Notes: a model not told the origin generated them from the letters alone. DNA of 64,000 nt from an uncultured Eubacteriales bacterium (GCA_934502885.1 CAKSUT010000002.1:124001-188000), one strand, 5' to 3'. Shown: positions 33,160 to 42,601, numbered from the stretch's first letter. A program made the numbers and translations.

Positions 33160-33220
33160 CACCGCAATAAATTCACGTACGTTTCGGATCCGAACGCACA
33201 CAAATTTAATGCTACCTTTA

Positions 33221-33328
33221 CTTTATCCAGACTTTGACTGTCGGTTTTGGAATTTCACCAAATCTGCACTTGCAAAGCAAGCACCCTCGGACTATACCGC
33301 CGGTGGGGAAACAACCCCCGCCCTAAAG
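33221..33328 (-). promoter_or_regulatory. FMN (RFN) riboswitch aptamer
   Basis: Minus strand: P1 CTTTA/TAAAG closes the element. Conserved blocks in order are AGGGCGGGG, CCCCACCGGCGGTATAGTCC, GTGCAGATTTGGTGAAATTC, CCAAAACCGACAGTCAAAGT and CTGGATAAAG, the standard RFN layout. One difference from the norm is GTTGTTT rather than GTGAAATT in the first loop. It should repress ribU when FMN is plentiful. Confidence 0.95.
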
Positions 33329-33348
33329 ATAGAATATTCAATCAATGT

Positions 33349-33372
33349 GTGGGGACGGAAGACCGCCCCCAC
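33349..33372 (-). terminator. Possible terminator hairpin after tuf
   Basis: Minus strand GTGGGGGCGG/CCGTCCCCAC stem with a four-base loop, about 31 bases past the tuf stop. The following ACATTGATTG is a poor U-tract, so this may instead be a processing or boundary hairpin. Confidence 0.35.
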
Positions 33373-33402
33373 ATTAAGCGTCAAAAGACGCCGTAAGCTA
33401 AA

Positions 33403-34608
33403 TTAGCCCTTGATATCGATAACGACACCGGAACCAACTGTTCTGCCGCCCTCACGGATAGCGAAACGGAGTCCCTTTTCGATAGCGATAGGAGTGATAA
33501 GCTCAACGTTCATGTCAACGTTGTCGCCGGGGTTGCACATTTCTACGCCGTCGGGAAGAGTGATAACGCCGGTAACGTCAGTTGTTCTGAAGTAGAACTG
33601 AGGTCTGTAGTTGGAGAAGAAAGGCTTATGACGTCCGCCCTCTTTTTCGGTAAGAACGTAAACCTGACCAACAAACTTTGTGTGGGGGTTGATGGAGCCG
33701 GGCTTGCAGAGAACCTGTCCTCTTTCGATTTCGTTCTTAGCAACACCTCTGAGGAGGCAACCAACGTTGTCGCCTGCTTCAGCGAAGTCGAGGAGCTTGT
33801 GGAACATTTCGATACCTGTAACAACGGTGGAAGAAGCAGCGGGCTTAAGGCCAACTATTTCAACAGTATCGTTGAGCTTGAGTACGCCTCTCTCAACACG
33901 ACCGGTAGCAACAGTACCACGGCCGGAGATGGAGAATACGTCCTCGACAGGCATAAGGAAGGGCTGGTCGTCAGCTCTTGCGGGAGTAGGAATGTAATCG
34001 TCAACAGCGTCCATGAGCTTGTGGATAGGCTCGTACTCGGGAGCGTTGGGATCTGTGGATGTGCAGTCAAGAGCAACTCTTGCGGAACCACGGATTATCG
34101 GAATCTCGTCGCCCGGGAAGTCGTACTGGCTGAGAAGGTCACGAGTCTCCATCTCAACGAGGTCGAGAAGCTCTTCGTCGTCAACGAGGTCGCACTTGTT
34201 AAGGAATACAACGAGTGCAGGAACGCCAACCTGACGAGCGAGAAGGATGTGCTCTCTGGTCTGCTGCATAGGACCGTCGGTACCTGCAACAACGAGGATT
34301 GCGCCGTCCATCTGAGCAGCACCGGTGATCATGTTCTTAACGTAGTCAGCATGGCCGGGGCAGTCAACGTGAGCGTAGTGTCTCTTTGCGGTCTCGTACT
34401 CAACGTGTCTGGTGTTGATTGTGATACCTCTTGCTCTCTCTTCGGGAGCGTTATCGATCTGGTCGTATGCCATGAACTCGATGTTGCCGTTGCCAAGAGA
34501 AAGAACCTTGGTAATAGCTGCGGTAAGGGTAGTCTTGCCATGGTCAACGTGGCCGATAGTACCAATGTTTACATGGGGCTTGCTTCTTTCAAACTTCTGC
34601 TTTGCCAT
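33403..34608 (-). CDS. tuf: Elongation factor Tu
   Basis: 401 residues, full length. G1 GHVDHGKTTLT, G3 DCPGHADYVKNM, G4 NKCDLVDDEE and SAR-type G5 (RGSARVALD) are intact, followed by beta-barrel domains 2 and 3 with VFSISGRGTVATGRVERG and the C-terminal IREGGRTVGSGVV. It delivers aminoacyl-tRNA to the ribosome. It is last in the str cluster, 188 bases after fusA, with its own promoter. ATG follows AGGAGG. Confidence 0.98.
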   Translation of the reverse strand: MAKQKFERSKPHVNIGTIGHVDHGKTTLTAAITKVLSLGNGNIEFMAYDQIDNAPEERARGITINTRHVEYETAKRHYAHVDCPGHADYVKNMITGAAQMDGAILVVAGTDGPMQQTREHILLARQVGVPALVVFLNKCDLVDDEELLDLVEMETRDLLSQYDFPGDEIPIIRGSARVALDCTSTDPNAPEYEPIHKLMDAVDDYIPTPARADDQPFLMPVEDVFSISGRGTVATGRVERGVLKLNDTVEIVGLKPAASSTVVTGIEMFHKLLDFAEAGDNVGCLLRGVAKNEIERGQVLCKPGSINPHTKFVGQVYVLTEKEGGRHKPFFSNYRPQFYFRTTDVTGVITLPDGVEMCNPGDNVDMNVELITPIAIEKGLRFAIREGGRTVGSGVVIDIKG

Positions 34609-34698
34609 TTGAAATTTCCTCCTAAATAAGTTATTTCTGTTTTACCTGTGAACGCCGTTTACGGCATCCACACTCGCCGAATATAAATTCTTGAGTAC

Positions 34699-34726
34699 AT
34701 TATACACGACAATTTTATAAAGTCAA
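34699..34726 (-). promoter_or_regulatory. Separate tuf promoter
   Basis: Minus strand TTGACT (34726-34721), 16-base spacer, TATAAT (34704-34699), giving a leader of about 85 bases that contains a small GCCGTAAACGGC hairpin. Confidence 0.8.
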
Positions 34727-34796
34727 GAGTCGCATCCGCATAATTTACATAATATTATCAAATATTTTACAGCGGACACATCAAGCGCAAAGTAAC

Positions 34797-36884
34797 TCAG
34801 TTCTTTGCACGTGCTGCTATAACCTCGTCCATGATGGACTTCGGTACTTCTGCATAGTGGCTCGGCTCCATAACGTAGGTACCTCTTCCCTGTGTCTTGG
34901 AACGAAGATCTGTTGCGTAACCAAACATATTGGAAAGCGGAACGAGAGCTCTGATCTGCTGAGCACCGGAGATAGGATCCATACCCTGGATCTGACCGCG
35001 GCGGGAGTTAAGGTCGCCGATAACGTCGCCCATGTAATCATCGGGAACGACAACAACAACCTTCATGAGCGGCTCGGTAAGGACGGGGTCTGCCTTGCGA
35101 AGAGCTTCCTTAACAGCCATAGAACCTGCAATCTTGAACGCCATTTCCGAAGAGTCGACTTCGTGGTAAGAACCATCGTAAAGAGTAACCTTAACGTCAA
35201 CAACGTTATAGCCTGCAAGAACACCGCTCTGAAGTGCGGACTGGCAACCTGCGTCAACAGCGGGGATATATTCCTTCGGGATGGCACCGCCGACAACCTT
35301 ATTGATGAACTCGTAACCCTTGCCGGGCTCGTTGGGTTCAACGATTATCTTAACGTGACCGTACTGACCCTTACCGCCGGACTGACGTGCGTACTTCATT
35401 TCCTGGTCTACGGACTTTCTGATTGTTTCCTTGTATGCAACCTGCGGTGCGCCGACATTCGCCTCAACCTTGAACTCACGGAGAAGTCTGTCAACGATGA
35501 TTTCGAGGTGGAGTTCGCCCATTCCGGCGATGATTGTCTGACCTGTTTCCTCATCGGTGTAGGTCTTGAAGGTCGGGTCTTCCTCGGCGAGCTTGGAAAG
35601 GGCGATGCCCATCTTTTCCTGACCTGCTTTGGTCTTAGGCTCAATAGCAACGCGGATAACGGGGTCCGGGAACTTCATCGACTCAAGAATTACGGGGTTA
35701 GCTTCGTCGCAGAGAGTGTCACCGGTGGTAGTATTCTTAACACCGATAACCGCTGCGATATCGCCGGCGTAAATCTGGTCAACATCTTCACGGTGGTTAG
35801 CGTGCATGAGCACTATACGTCCGAATCTTTCCTTGGTACCCTTTACGGAGTTGTAAACGGCGTCGCCTGCCTTAATCGTACCGGAATATACTCTGATGAA
35901 GCAGAGTCTTCCGACAAATGGGTCGGTAGCGATCTTGAATGCGAGAGCGGAGAAAGGCTCTGTATCGGAGCTGTGTCTGAATGTCTCATTCTCGCCTTCG
36001 GGAAGCTTCGGAATGATGCCCTTGATCGACGGAATGTCGAGAGGAGAGGGCATATAGTCGATAATCGCGTCAAGAAGCTTCTGGACGCCCTTATTCTTAT
36101 AAGAAGTACCGCAAACAACGGGAACCATTGTGTTGGCTATGGTAGACTTTCTGATTGCAGCCTTCATCTCGTCGATTGTAAACTCTTCTCCGCCGAGGTA
36201 CTTCTCAAGAAGGCTCTCGTCGGTTTCGGCGATGTGTTCGATGAGGTCGGAACGGTACTTTTCTGCAAGCTCCTTCATATCGTCGGGAATATCCTTCTCT
36301 TCGATATTTGTTCCGAGCTCGTTTGTGTAGTAATAAGCCTTCATCTTAAGAAGGTCTATAATACCCACGAAGTTTTCCTCAGCTCCGATAGGAAGCTGAA
36401 TCGGCACTGCGTTTGCCTTAAGACGATCCTTCATCATGTCAACAACTCTGTAGAAGTTTGCACCCATGATGTCCATCTTGTTGACATACGCCATACGGGG
36501 TACTTTGTATTCGTCGGCCTGACGCCATACGGTTTCGGACTGGGGTTCAACGCCGCCCTTTGCACAGAACACTGTTACAGAACCGTCAAGAACCTTAAGC
36601 GAACGCTGAACTTCAACGGTGAAGTCAACGTGGCCGGGGGTGTCGATGATGTTTATTCTGTTGCCGTTCCAGAAGCAAGTGGTAGCAGCGGAGGTAATTG
36701 TGATACCTCTTTCCTGCTCCTGCGCCATCCAGTCCATGGTTGCGGCACCTTCATGGGTCTCACCGATCTTATGAGTTTTTCCCGTGTAGTACAGGATACG
36801 CTCGGTGGTAGTTGTCTTACCGGCGTCGATGTGAGCCATTATACCGATATTTCTGGTATTTTCAAGCGAATATTGTCTCGGCAT
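34797..36884 (-). CDS. fusA: Elongation factor G
   Basis: 695 residues, the normal size. GTPase motifs AHIDAGKTTT, DTPGHVDFTVEV and NKMDIMGA, the switch sequence QEQERGITITSAATT, and the domain IV/V elements GGKGQYGHVKI and SRRGQIQGMD are all present. It drives ribosomal translocation and, with RRF, recycling. It begins 15 bases after rpsG, after the ribosome site AAAGGAG, as part of the str operon. Confidence 0.98.
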   Translation of the reverse strand: MPRQYSLENTRNIGIMAHIDAGKTTTTERILYYTGKTHKIGETHEGAATMDWMAQEQERGITITSAATTCFWNGNRINIIDTPGHVDFTVEVQRSLKVLDGSVTVFCAKGGVEPQSETVWRQADEYKVPRMAYVNKMDIMGANFYRVVDMMKDRLKANAVPIQLPIGAEENFVGIIDLLKMKAYYYTNELGTNIEEKDIPDDMKELAEKYRSDLIEHIAETDESLLEKYLGGEEFTIDEMKAAIRKSTIANTMVPVVCGTSYKNKGVQKLLDAIIDYMPSPLDIPSIKGIIPKLPEGENETFRHSSDTEPFSALAFKIATDPFVGRLCFIRVYSGTIKAGDAVYNSVKGTKERFGRIVLMHANHREDVDQIYAGDIAAVIGVKNTTTGDTLCDEANPVILESMKFPDPVIRVAIEPKTKAGQEKMGIALSKLAEEDPTFKTYTDEETGQTIIAGMGELHLEIIVDRLLREFKVEANVGAPQVAYKETIRKSVDQEMKYARQSGGKGQYGHVKIIVEPNEPGKGYEFINKVVGGAIPKEYIPAVDAGCQSALQSGVLAGYNVVDVKVTLYDGSYHEVDSSEMAFKIAGSMAVKEALRKADPVLTEPLMKVVVVVPDDYMGDVIGDLNSRRGQIQGMDPISGAQQIRALVPLSNMFGYATDLRSKTQGRGTYVMEPSHYAEVPKSIMDEVIAARAKN

Positions 36885-36899
36885 TTGGAACTCCTTTTA

Positions 36900-37367
36900 T
36901 CAATATCTGTAATGCGCAAAAGCCTTGTTTGCTTCCGCCATCTTGTGTGTGTCCTCGCGCTTCTTTACAGCGGAGCCGGTACCTGCGAGTGCATCAAGGA
37001 TTTCTCCCGCAAGTCTTTCGGACATCGTCTTCTCGCTTCTTGCTCTGGAATACGTCGTAAGCCAACGCAGACCGAGAGTCTGTCTTCTTTCGGGTCTTAC
37101 TTCCATAGGTACCTGGTAGGTAGAACCGCCAACACGGCGAGCCTTAACCTCAAGCACCGGCATAATGTTCTCGAGAGCCTTCTGGAAAGCTTCGAGGGGC
37201 TGTTCGCCCTTTGCTTCAATGATCGCAAATGCGTCATAAACTATTCTCTGAGCAACGCCCTTTTTTCCGTCGTACATGATGTTGTTGACAAGCTTTGTTA
37301 CGAGCTTGGAATTGTACATAGGATCAGGGAGTACATCTCTCTTCGGTACAGAACCTCTTCTCGGCAC
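36900..37367 (-). CDS. rpsG: 30S ribosomal protein S7
   Basis: 155 residues, matching the usual length when started from GTG at 37367, 8 bases after GGAGG; an upstream in-frame GTG overlaps that site. PRRGSVPKRDVLPDP, GGSTYQVPMEVRPERR, RWLTTYSRAR and the C-terminal KREDTHKMAEANKAF are diagnostic. S7 nucleates the head of the small subunit and in many bacteria represses its own operon. Confidence 0.97.
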   Translation of the reverse strand: MPRRGSVPKRDVLPDPMYNSKLVTKLVNNIMYDGKKGVAQRIVYDAFAIIEAKGEQPLEAFQKALENIMPVLEVKARRVGGSTYQVPMEVRPERRQTLGLRWLTTYSRARSEKTMSERLAGEILDALAGTGSAVKKREDTHKMAEANKAFAHYRY

Positions 37368-37512
37368 TATACTTCCCTCCTTCACAAATAAATGAATTCA
37401 TAGGTACTCGAAAAATACCTTCCGTCAGTGCTTACAGAAGTCCTGCATCTATTCAATGCGGCTGCCGTAAACACAAACCTTTCCCGGTCACTGCCGGGAC
37501 GCAAATACGGGA

Positions 37513-37920
37513 TTAGCCCTTCTTTGCACCGTACTTGGAACGGGACTGATTTCTCTTTGCAACGCCCTGAGTATCGAGTGTGCCTCTGATGATGTGATAA
37601 CGCACACCGGGGAGGTCCTTAACTCTTCCGCCTCTGATGAGTACAACAGAGTGCTCCTGAAGGTTATGACCGATACCGGGGATGTAAGATGTTACTTCGA
37701 TACCGTTTGTAAGTCTTACTCTGGCGATCTTTCTGATAGCGGAGTTAGGCTTCTTAGGTGTCTTGGTTGCTACTTTCGTGCAAACGCCTCTCTTTTGAGG
37801 GGAGCTTGCGTCTGTCTGCTGATTCTTAAGAGTGTTGAGACCCTTCTGGAGAGCAGGAGACTTAGACTTATAGCTTACCTGTTCACGTCCGTTTCTTACT
37901 AACTGGTTAAAGGTTGGCAT
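37513..37920 (-). CDS. rpsL: 30S ribosomal protein S12
   Basis: 135 residues. TPKKPNSAIRKIARVRL and IRGGRVKDLPGVRYH are the decoding-centre loops; the lysines whose change gives streptomycin resistance are of the susceptible type. An insertion near residues 20-45 lengthens the N-terminal arm, as in many Clostridia. ATG after AGGAGG. First gene of the str operon, 145 bases before rpsG; that gap is GC-rich but shows no clear terminator. Confidence 0.97.
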   Translation of the reverse strand: MPTFNQLVRNGREQVSYKSKSPALQKGLNTLKNQQTDASSPQKRGVCTKVATKTPKKPNSAIRKIARVRLTNGIEVTSYIPGIGHNLQEHSVVLIRGGRVKDLPGVRYHIIRGTLDTQGVAKRNQSRSKYGAKKG

Positions 37921-37999
37921 ACCGCACCTCCTATCTGATTTTTTGTGTGAAGCCGGTCTGCGTGCAACAACTCACGCTGATTATGGCATCAACCCTTGT

Positions 38000-38028
38000 A
38001 TGATACCACATCTCTCGTATTTTGTCAA
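38000..38028 (-). promoter_or_regulatory. str operon promoter
   Basis: Minus strand TTGACA (38028-38023), 17-base spacer, TATCAT (38005-38000), about 80 bases before rpsL. Confidence 0.85.
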
Positions 38029-38075
38029 GTATTTTTTTGAAATTTCTTGCTTTTCTTCAAAAATTCACGTTTAGG

Positions 38076-38543
38076 TCATTTAAACAGGTAATTTGCGGCG
38101 TAGTAGATTACGCCCCACACTATCGAGGCGGTCGTACCGTAGAGAATGACAGGACCTGCTATTGTGAACATTTTTGCGCCCACGCCGAGAACGAAGCCCT
38201 CGTATTTTGCGTCAATCGACGGTGCGGCGACGGCGTTGGCAAAACCGGTTATCGGCACAAGGGTTCCGCCGCCGGCGTACTTTGCGATTTTCTGGTAGAG
38301 TCCGAAGCCGGTGAGAAGGCAGGACAGAAACACAAGCGTTATCGGCGTGAGTATCTTTGCGGTGTCCTCAGCCGCGCCGAATTTTGCGTACATATCGCTT
38401 ATCCCCTGTCCTATGACGCATATGAGTCCGCCTACCCAAAACGCTGCAAAGCAGTCTGCGAAAAGATTGGATTTCGGTGCGTGTTCCTCGGCAAATTTTC
38501 TGAAGGCTCCCTTCTCCTGTTCGGTAAATTTTCTTTCCCCCAT
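38076..38543 (-). CDS. spoVAC: Stage V sporulation protein AC
   Basis: 155 residues with about four membrane helices. FWVGGLICVIGQGISDMY, LLTGFGLYQKIAKYAGGG, VPITGFANAVAAPSIDAKYEG and GVGAKMFTIAGPVILYG (given in parts) are the strongly conserved SpoVAC core. SpoVAC is a mechanosensitive channel of the spore inner membrane that moves dipicolinate with SpoVAD and SpoVAE(b). Those partners are not adjacent here. ATG follows GGAAGAGGAA. It is strong evidence that the host can sporulate. Confidence 0.93.
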   Translation of the reverse strand: MGERKFTEQEKGAFRKFAEEHAPKSNLFADCFAAFWVGGLICVIGQGISDMYAKFGAAEDTAKILTPITLVFLSCLLTGFGLYQKIAKYAGGGTLVPITGFANAVAAPSIDAKYEGFVLGVGAKMFTIAGPVILYGTTASIVWGVIYYAANYLFK

Positions 38544-38617
38544 TTTCCTCTTCCTTTCATTTTTTCAAAATACCGCATTTGTTTACAAAAATATTTCTTT
38601 CTCGCTTATTATAACCG

Positions 38618-38646
38618 TTTAAGCACAGATTATTTAATGATATAAT
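38618..38646 (+). promoter_or_regulatory. Possible promoter of the MBOAT gene
   Basis: TTTAAG (38618-38623), 17-base spacer, TATAAT (38641-38646). The -10 is perfect, the -35 weak, which may imply activation. Confidence 0.5.
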
Positions 38647-38702
38647 ATATAGGTGATGTTGCGATATAAATTTGAAACGAATCGAATCCGGAGGGTATAA
38701 AC

Positions 38703-40115
38703 GTGGTATTTGCGAGTCCCTTTTTCCTGTATATTTTCATGCCGTTATGCATAATACTGTATTTTTGCTTCAAGAGTCTGCGCGCGAAAAACGCGGTTCT
38801 CCTTGTTTTCTCACTCCTCTTTTACGCATGGGGCGAGCCGTGGTTCGTTCTCGTAATGGCGGCGACTGCTTTTCTCGACTGGTGTCACGGAAAAATAATC
38901 GGCGCGTACAGAGGAACTCAACTTGCGAAACTGTCGCTTATTATTTCGATTGTGACAGACATTGGAATACTTATGGTGTTCAAGTACTCGGGATTTTTGG
39001 TGAGCAACCTCAATGCGATTCTCCCGTTTGCCATTCCCGTTCCTCATCTCAGGCTTCCGATAGGCATTTCGTTCTACACTTTCCAGACGCTGACTTACGT
39101 CATCGATGTATACAGAGGTAAAGTAAATCCGCAGAAGAGCTATCTGCGATACCTTCTCTATCTCTGCTCGTATTTTCAGCTTGTTGCGGGACCCATCGTC
39201 CGCTACGAAGACGTTGACGGATATCTCGAGAACCGCGAGTCAACTCTCGAGGGTGCGGCGCACGGCTTCGTGCGTTTCGCCACGGGACTTGCAAAAAAGG
39301 TTATAATCGCCGACATTGCGCTTGAATTCGTGACGAAGTACATGGACGGCGATCTTACCGCGGTACCGACGCTCGGCGCATGGTTCGGAATGCTGATGTT
39401 CACGCTTGAAATTTACTTTGACTTCTCCGGTTACTCCGACATGGCAATAGGTCTCGCGGAGATTTTCGGCTTCAAATTTCCCGAGAACTTCGATCATCCG
39501 TACATTTCAAAGAGTGTTTCGGAGTTTTGGCGCAGATGGCACATTTCTCTCGGCTCATTTTTCCGCGACTACGTCTACATTCCCCTCGGCGGCAACCGCG
39601 CGCATCTCTATCGCAACCTCTTTATCGTGTGGTTCCTCACAGGCTTCTGGCACGGTGCAAGCTGGAATTTCATACTCTGGGGACTGTACAACGGCGCATT
39701 CATCATGCTCGAAAAACGTTTCCCGGAATTTTTCAAGAGAATACCGGCGGTTATTTCACATATTTACCTGCTACTTGTCGTAAATTTCGGCTTCATGCTG
39801 TTCCACTTCACCGACCTTTCGAGAGTTGGTGCTTTTCTCGGAGTTCTTTTCGGTTTCGGAGGACGTGAATTTGTAACGACGGAGCTTCGTCTTGACGTGA
39901 TGAACAACATACTGTGGTTCGTCGTGACGCTCCTTCTCTGTATGCCGGTAAAACGGCTCGTGTCGAACTTTGCGAAGAATCTCGAGGTATCGTCAATAGG
40001 AGGCGCACGCGCGGCAGGCATTGCGAGGATAATTTACACAATGGGCATATTGTTCGTAAGCACGGCGTTTCTCGTCGGAAACAGTCTGCACGCTTTCCTC
40101 TATTTCCAGTTCTGA
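38703..40115 (+). CDS. MBOAT-family membrane O-acyltransferase (AlgI/DltB type)
   Basis: 470 residues with about eleven membrane helices. YFDFSGYSDMAIGLA, SEFWRRWHISLGSFFRDYVY and FLTGFWHGASWNFILWG contain the two catalytic histidines of the MBOAT family. These proteins pass acyl groups across the membrane to alginate, cellulose, teichoic acid or peptidoglycan. The usual partner (AlgX/AlgJ or DltD-like SGNH protein) is missing next to it, so the acceptor is unknown. GTG start after GGAGGG. It stands alone between spoVAC and parB. Confidence 0.9.
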   Translation: MVFASPFFLYIFMPLCIILYFCFKSLRAKNAVLLVFSLLFYAWGEPWFVLVMAATAFLDWCHGKIIGAYRGTQLAKLSLIISIVTDIGILMVFKYSGFLVSNLNAILPFAIPVPHLRLPIGISFYTFQTLTYVIDVYRGKVNPQKSYLRYLLYLCSYFQLVAGPIVRYEDVDGYLENRESTLEGAAHGFVRFATGLAKKVIIADIALEFVTKYMDGDLTAVPTLGAWFGMLMFTLEIYFDFSGYSDMAIGLAEIFGFKFPENFDHPYISKSVSEFWRRWHISLGSFFRDYVYIPLGGNRAHLYRNLFIVWFLTGFWHGASWNFILWGLYNGAFIMLEKRFPEFFKRIPAVISHIYLLLVVNFGFMLFHFTDLSRVGAFLGVLFGFGGREFVTTELRLDVMNNILWFVVTLLLCMPVKRLVSNFAKNLEVSSIGGARAAGIARIIYTMGILFVSTAFLVGNSLHAFLYFQF

Positions 40116-40270
40116 TATGCTCACTGCAGATGCACGGCGTAATTTTTACAGTAAGTGACAAGTATTGGACATGATGTATTCATAAATATGTGCTATTCTA
40201 AATAGGATATAAACAAAGTCCGACATTTTTGAGCGGACGCATTTCCCCAACAACCGAAAGGAATGAATTT

Positions 40271-41218
40271 ATGGCAAGAAAAAGCGGTCTCGGCAGAGGG
40301 CTCAACGCTCTGTTTGACGAATCGGCTTTGAATCTCACGGGTTCTGCCGACAGCGAAGACAACATTCTTCACGTAAGAATATCCGACATAGAGCCTGACA
40401 AAACCCAGCCGAGAAAAAATTTTGAACCCGAGGCTCTTTCGTCGCTCGCGGACTCCATCTCAACGCACGGCATTCTTCAGCCGATTGTGGTTAGGCGTCC
40501 CGAGGGAGGTACGGAAACCGACGGCGACGAAAGCAGTGCCGTAAAACGCATACTCGGCGGAAAGTACAAGATAGTTGCAGGCGAACGCCGCTGGCGCGCC
40601 GCGAAAATGGCGGGACTTTCGGAGGTTCCCGTTATAGTCCGCAACTTCACCGACAGAGAAACGGCGGCAATCATGCTCGTTGAGAATTTACAGCGAGAGG
40701 ATCTCAATCCCGTTGAACAGGCGAGAGGTCTTTCGAGACTCATCGAGGAATTTCAGCTCACACAGGAGGAGGCGGCGAATGCGGTCGGTATCTCGAGACC
40801 GGCTCTCACGAATGCGCTCCGTCTTTTGACCCTCCCCGATGAGACCCTTGAACATCTCGAAAAGGGCGACATCACCGCAGGTCATGCAAGGGCGCTCATC
40901 ACGGTCGGAAACGCCGACACGATAAACTCGATAGCCGAAACGATAATCGCAAAAGGTTTGTCGGTGCGTGAAGTCGAGAGGCTCGTGAAGAATCTGTCCT
41001 CACCCGAAAAAGAAAAAACGCCGAAAGTGCCGACCGACAGAGAGATTTACTACGAAAAGCTCGAATCCGACGTTGCGTCCCGTCTCGGACGCAAGGTTAA
41101 GATAGTCACGAACGGCAAGAACGACGACGGTGTTCTCGAAATCAACTACCACGGAAGCCGCGACCTTGAGTCGATTCTCAAGACGCTGTGCGGCGAAGGT
41201 CTTTTTACGGAAGAATAA
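40271..41218 (+). CDS. parB: ParB/Spo0J-like chromosome partitioning protein
   Basis: 315 residues. Typical N-terminus KSGLGRGLNALF, ParB/sulfiredoxin-like CTPase domain with SISTHGILQPIVVRR and IVAGERRWRAAKMAGL, the helix-turn-helix LTQEEAANAVGISRPALTNAL and ENLQREDLNPVEQARG. A 20-residue insertion (EGGTETDGDESSAVKRILGG) separates two strands of the CTP-binding domain. ParB spreads from parS sites near the origin. No parA, noc or gid genes are adjacent. ATG at 40271 is after AAAGGAA. It precedes serS by 53 bases and may be co-transcribed with it. Confidence 0.9.
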   Translation: MARKSGLGRGLNALFDESALNLTGSADSEDNILHVRISDIEPDKTQPRKNFEPEALSSLADSISTHGILQPIVVRRPEGGTETDGDESSAVKRILGGKYKIVAGERRWRAAKMAGLSEVPVIVRNFTDRETAAIMLVENLQREDLNPVEQARGLSRLIEEFQLTQEEAANAVGISRPALTNALRLLTLPDETLEHLEKGDITAGHARALITVGNADTINSIAETIIAKGLSVREVERLVKNLSSPEKEKTPKVPTDREIYYEKLESDVASRLGRKVKIVTNGKNDDGVLEINYHGSRDLESILKTLCGEGLFTEE

Positions 41219-41271
41219 AATAGCGGTGTGCCACGCATACCCGATATATAAGAAAGGAAGGTAACTTAAAA

Positions 41272-42564
41272 ATGCTGGATCTCAGATATTTGAAGGAAAA
41301 CACGGAATACGCGAAGACAAGACTCGCTCAGAGAGGCAAGGACTATTCCGAAGACATCGACAAGGCAATTGCTCTCGACGAGGATCGCCGCAAGCTCACC
41401 ACAGAGACTGAGCAGATAAAGGCGAAGCAGAACGCAATTTCAAAGCAGGTTCCCCTTATGAAGAAGGAGGGCAATCCCACCGACGGGCTTTTCGCCGAGA
41501 TGAAGGAGCTTTCCGACAAGACCAAGGAGGATTTTGCGAAGATAGACGACATCGCAAAGCAGATTGAGACAATACTTCTCAACATCCCGAACGTTCCGCA
41601 CGAGAGCGTTGTGGTAGGTCCCGACGACAGTGCAAACAAGGAAATGAGAAAGTGGCACGAGCCTACAAAGTTTGACTTTGAGCCCAAGCCCCACTGGGAA
41701 CTCGGTTCGGCACTCGGCATACTCGACCCCGAAACAGCCGCAAAGGTTACAGGCACAAGATTCCACTTCTACAGAGGTGCCGGTGCGAAGCTTGAAAGAG
41801 CGATAATGAACTTCTTCCTTGACACGCACACCGACGCAGGCTACCTTGAAATATTCCCTCCGTACATGGTAAACAGAGACTCCATGAGAGGCACGGGTCA
41901 GCTTCCGAAGTTTGAAGAGGACGCTTTCAAGACAAACAATGATTACTTCCTCATTCCTACAGCAGAAGTTCCCGTTACAAATATGCACAAGAACGAGATT
42001 CTCGACGGCAGCCGTCTCACAATTAAGTACTGCGCATACTCCGCTTGCTTCAGAGCAGAGGCAGGAAGCGCCGGACGCGACACGAGAGGTCTTATTCGTC
42101 AGCATCAGTTCAACAAGGTTGAGCTTGTAAAGTTTGCAAGACCCGAAGAGTCCTACGATGAGCTCGAAAAGCTTACCAACGACGCTGAACACGTTCTTCA
42201 GCTTCTCGGTCTTCCCTATCGTGTGGTTCTTCTCAGCACCGGCGACATGGGCTTCTCTTCAGCAAAGACTTACGACATTGAGGTATGGATGCCCTCTTAC
42301 AACAGATATGTTGAGATTTCGTCCTGCTCCAACTTCGAGGATTACCAGGCAAGACGCGCAAACATCAAGTTCAAGGACAACCCCAAGGACAAGGCAAGAT
42401 ACGTACACACCCTTAACGGAAGCGGCGTTGCCCTCGGAAGAACGACCGCTGCCATCATGGAAAACTATCAGAATGCGGACGGCTCGATAACGATTCCCGA
42501 GGTACTCCGTCCCTACATGAGAAACGCAAAGGCGATAGGTGCCGACGGCAATCTCGTATTCTGA
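41272..42564 (+). CDS. serS: Seryl-tRNA synthetase
   Basis: 430 residues, full length. The N-terminal antiparallel coiled-coil arm (about 30-100) that reads tRNA-Ser is followed by a class II core: motif 2 CFRAEAGSAGRDTRGLIR, EISSCSNFEDYQARR and motif 3 GVALGRTTAAIMENYQ. It charges tRNA-Ser and Sec-tRNA. ATG lies after AAGGAAGG. The 53-base gap to parB is too short for a T-box leader. Confidence 0.98.
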   Translation: MLDLRYLKENTEYAKTRLAQRGKDYSEDIDKAIALDEDRRKLTTETEQIKAKQNAISKQVPLMKKEGNPTDGLFAEMKELSDKTKEDFAKIDDIAKQIETILLNIPNVPHESVVVGPDDSANKEMRKWHEPTKFDFEPKPHWELGSALGILDPETAAKVTGTRFHFYRGAGAKLERAIMNFFLDTHTDAGYLEIFPPYMVNRDSMRGTGQLPKFEEDAFKTNNDYFLIPTAEVPVTNMHKNEILDGSRLTIKYCAYSACFRAEAGSAGRDTRGLIRQHQFNKVELVKFARPEESYDELEKLTNDAEHVLQLLGLPYRVVLLSTGDMGFSSAKTYDIEVWMPSYNRYVEISSCSNFEDYQARRANIKFKDNPKDKARYVHTLNGSGVALGRTTAAIMENYQNADGSITIPEVLRPYMRNAKAIGADGNLVF

Positions 42565-42601
42565 TTCGGCAAAGTAAAAGAAATGTGAGGTGACCGCTCC
42601 G

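Noticed and set aside
34857..37391. An 844-codon plus-strand open frame opposite fusA and rpsG
   Set aside because: Antisense artefact of highly biased translation-factor genes; the encoded sequence is low-complexity and matches nothing.
41219..41271. A T-box leader before serS
   Set aside because: The gap from parB is only 53 bases and has no specifier loop or T-box sequence.
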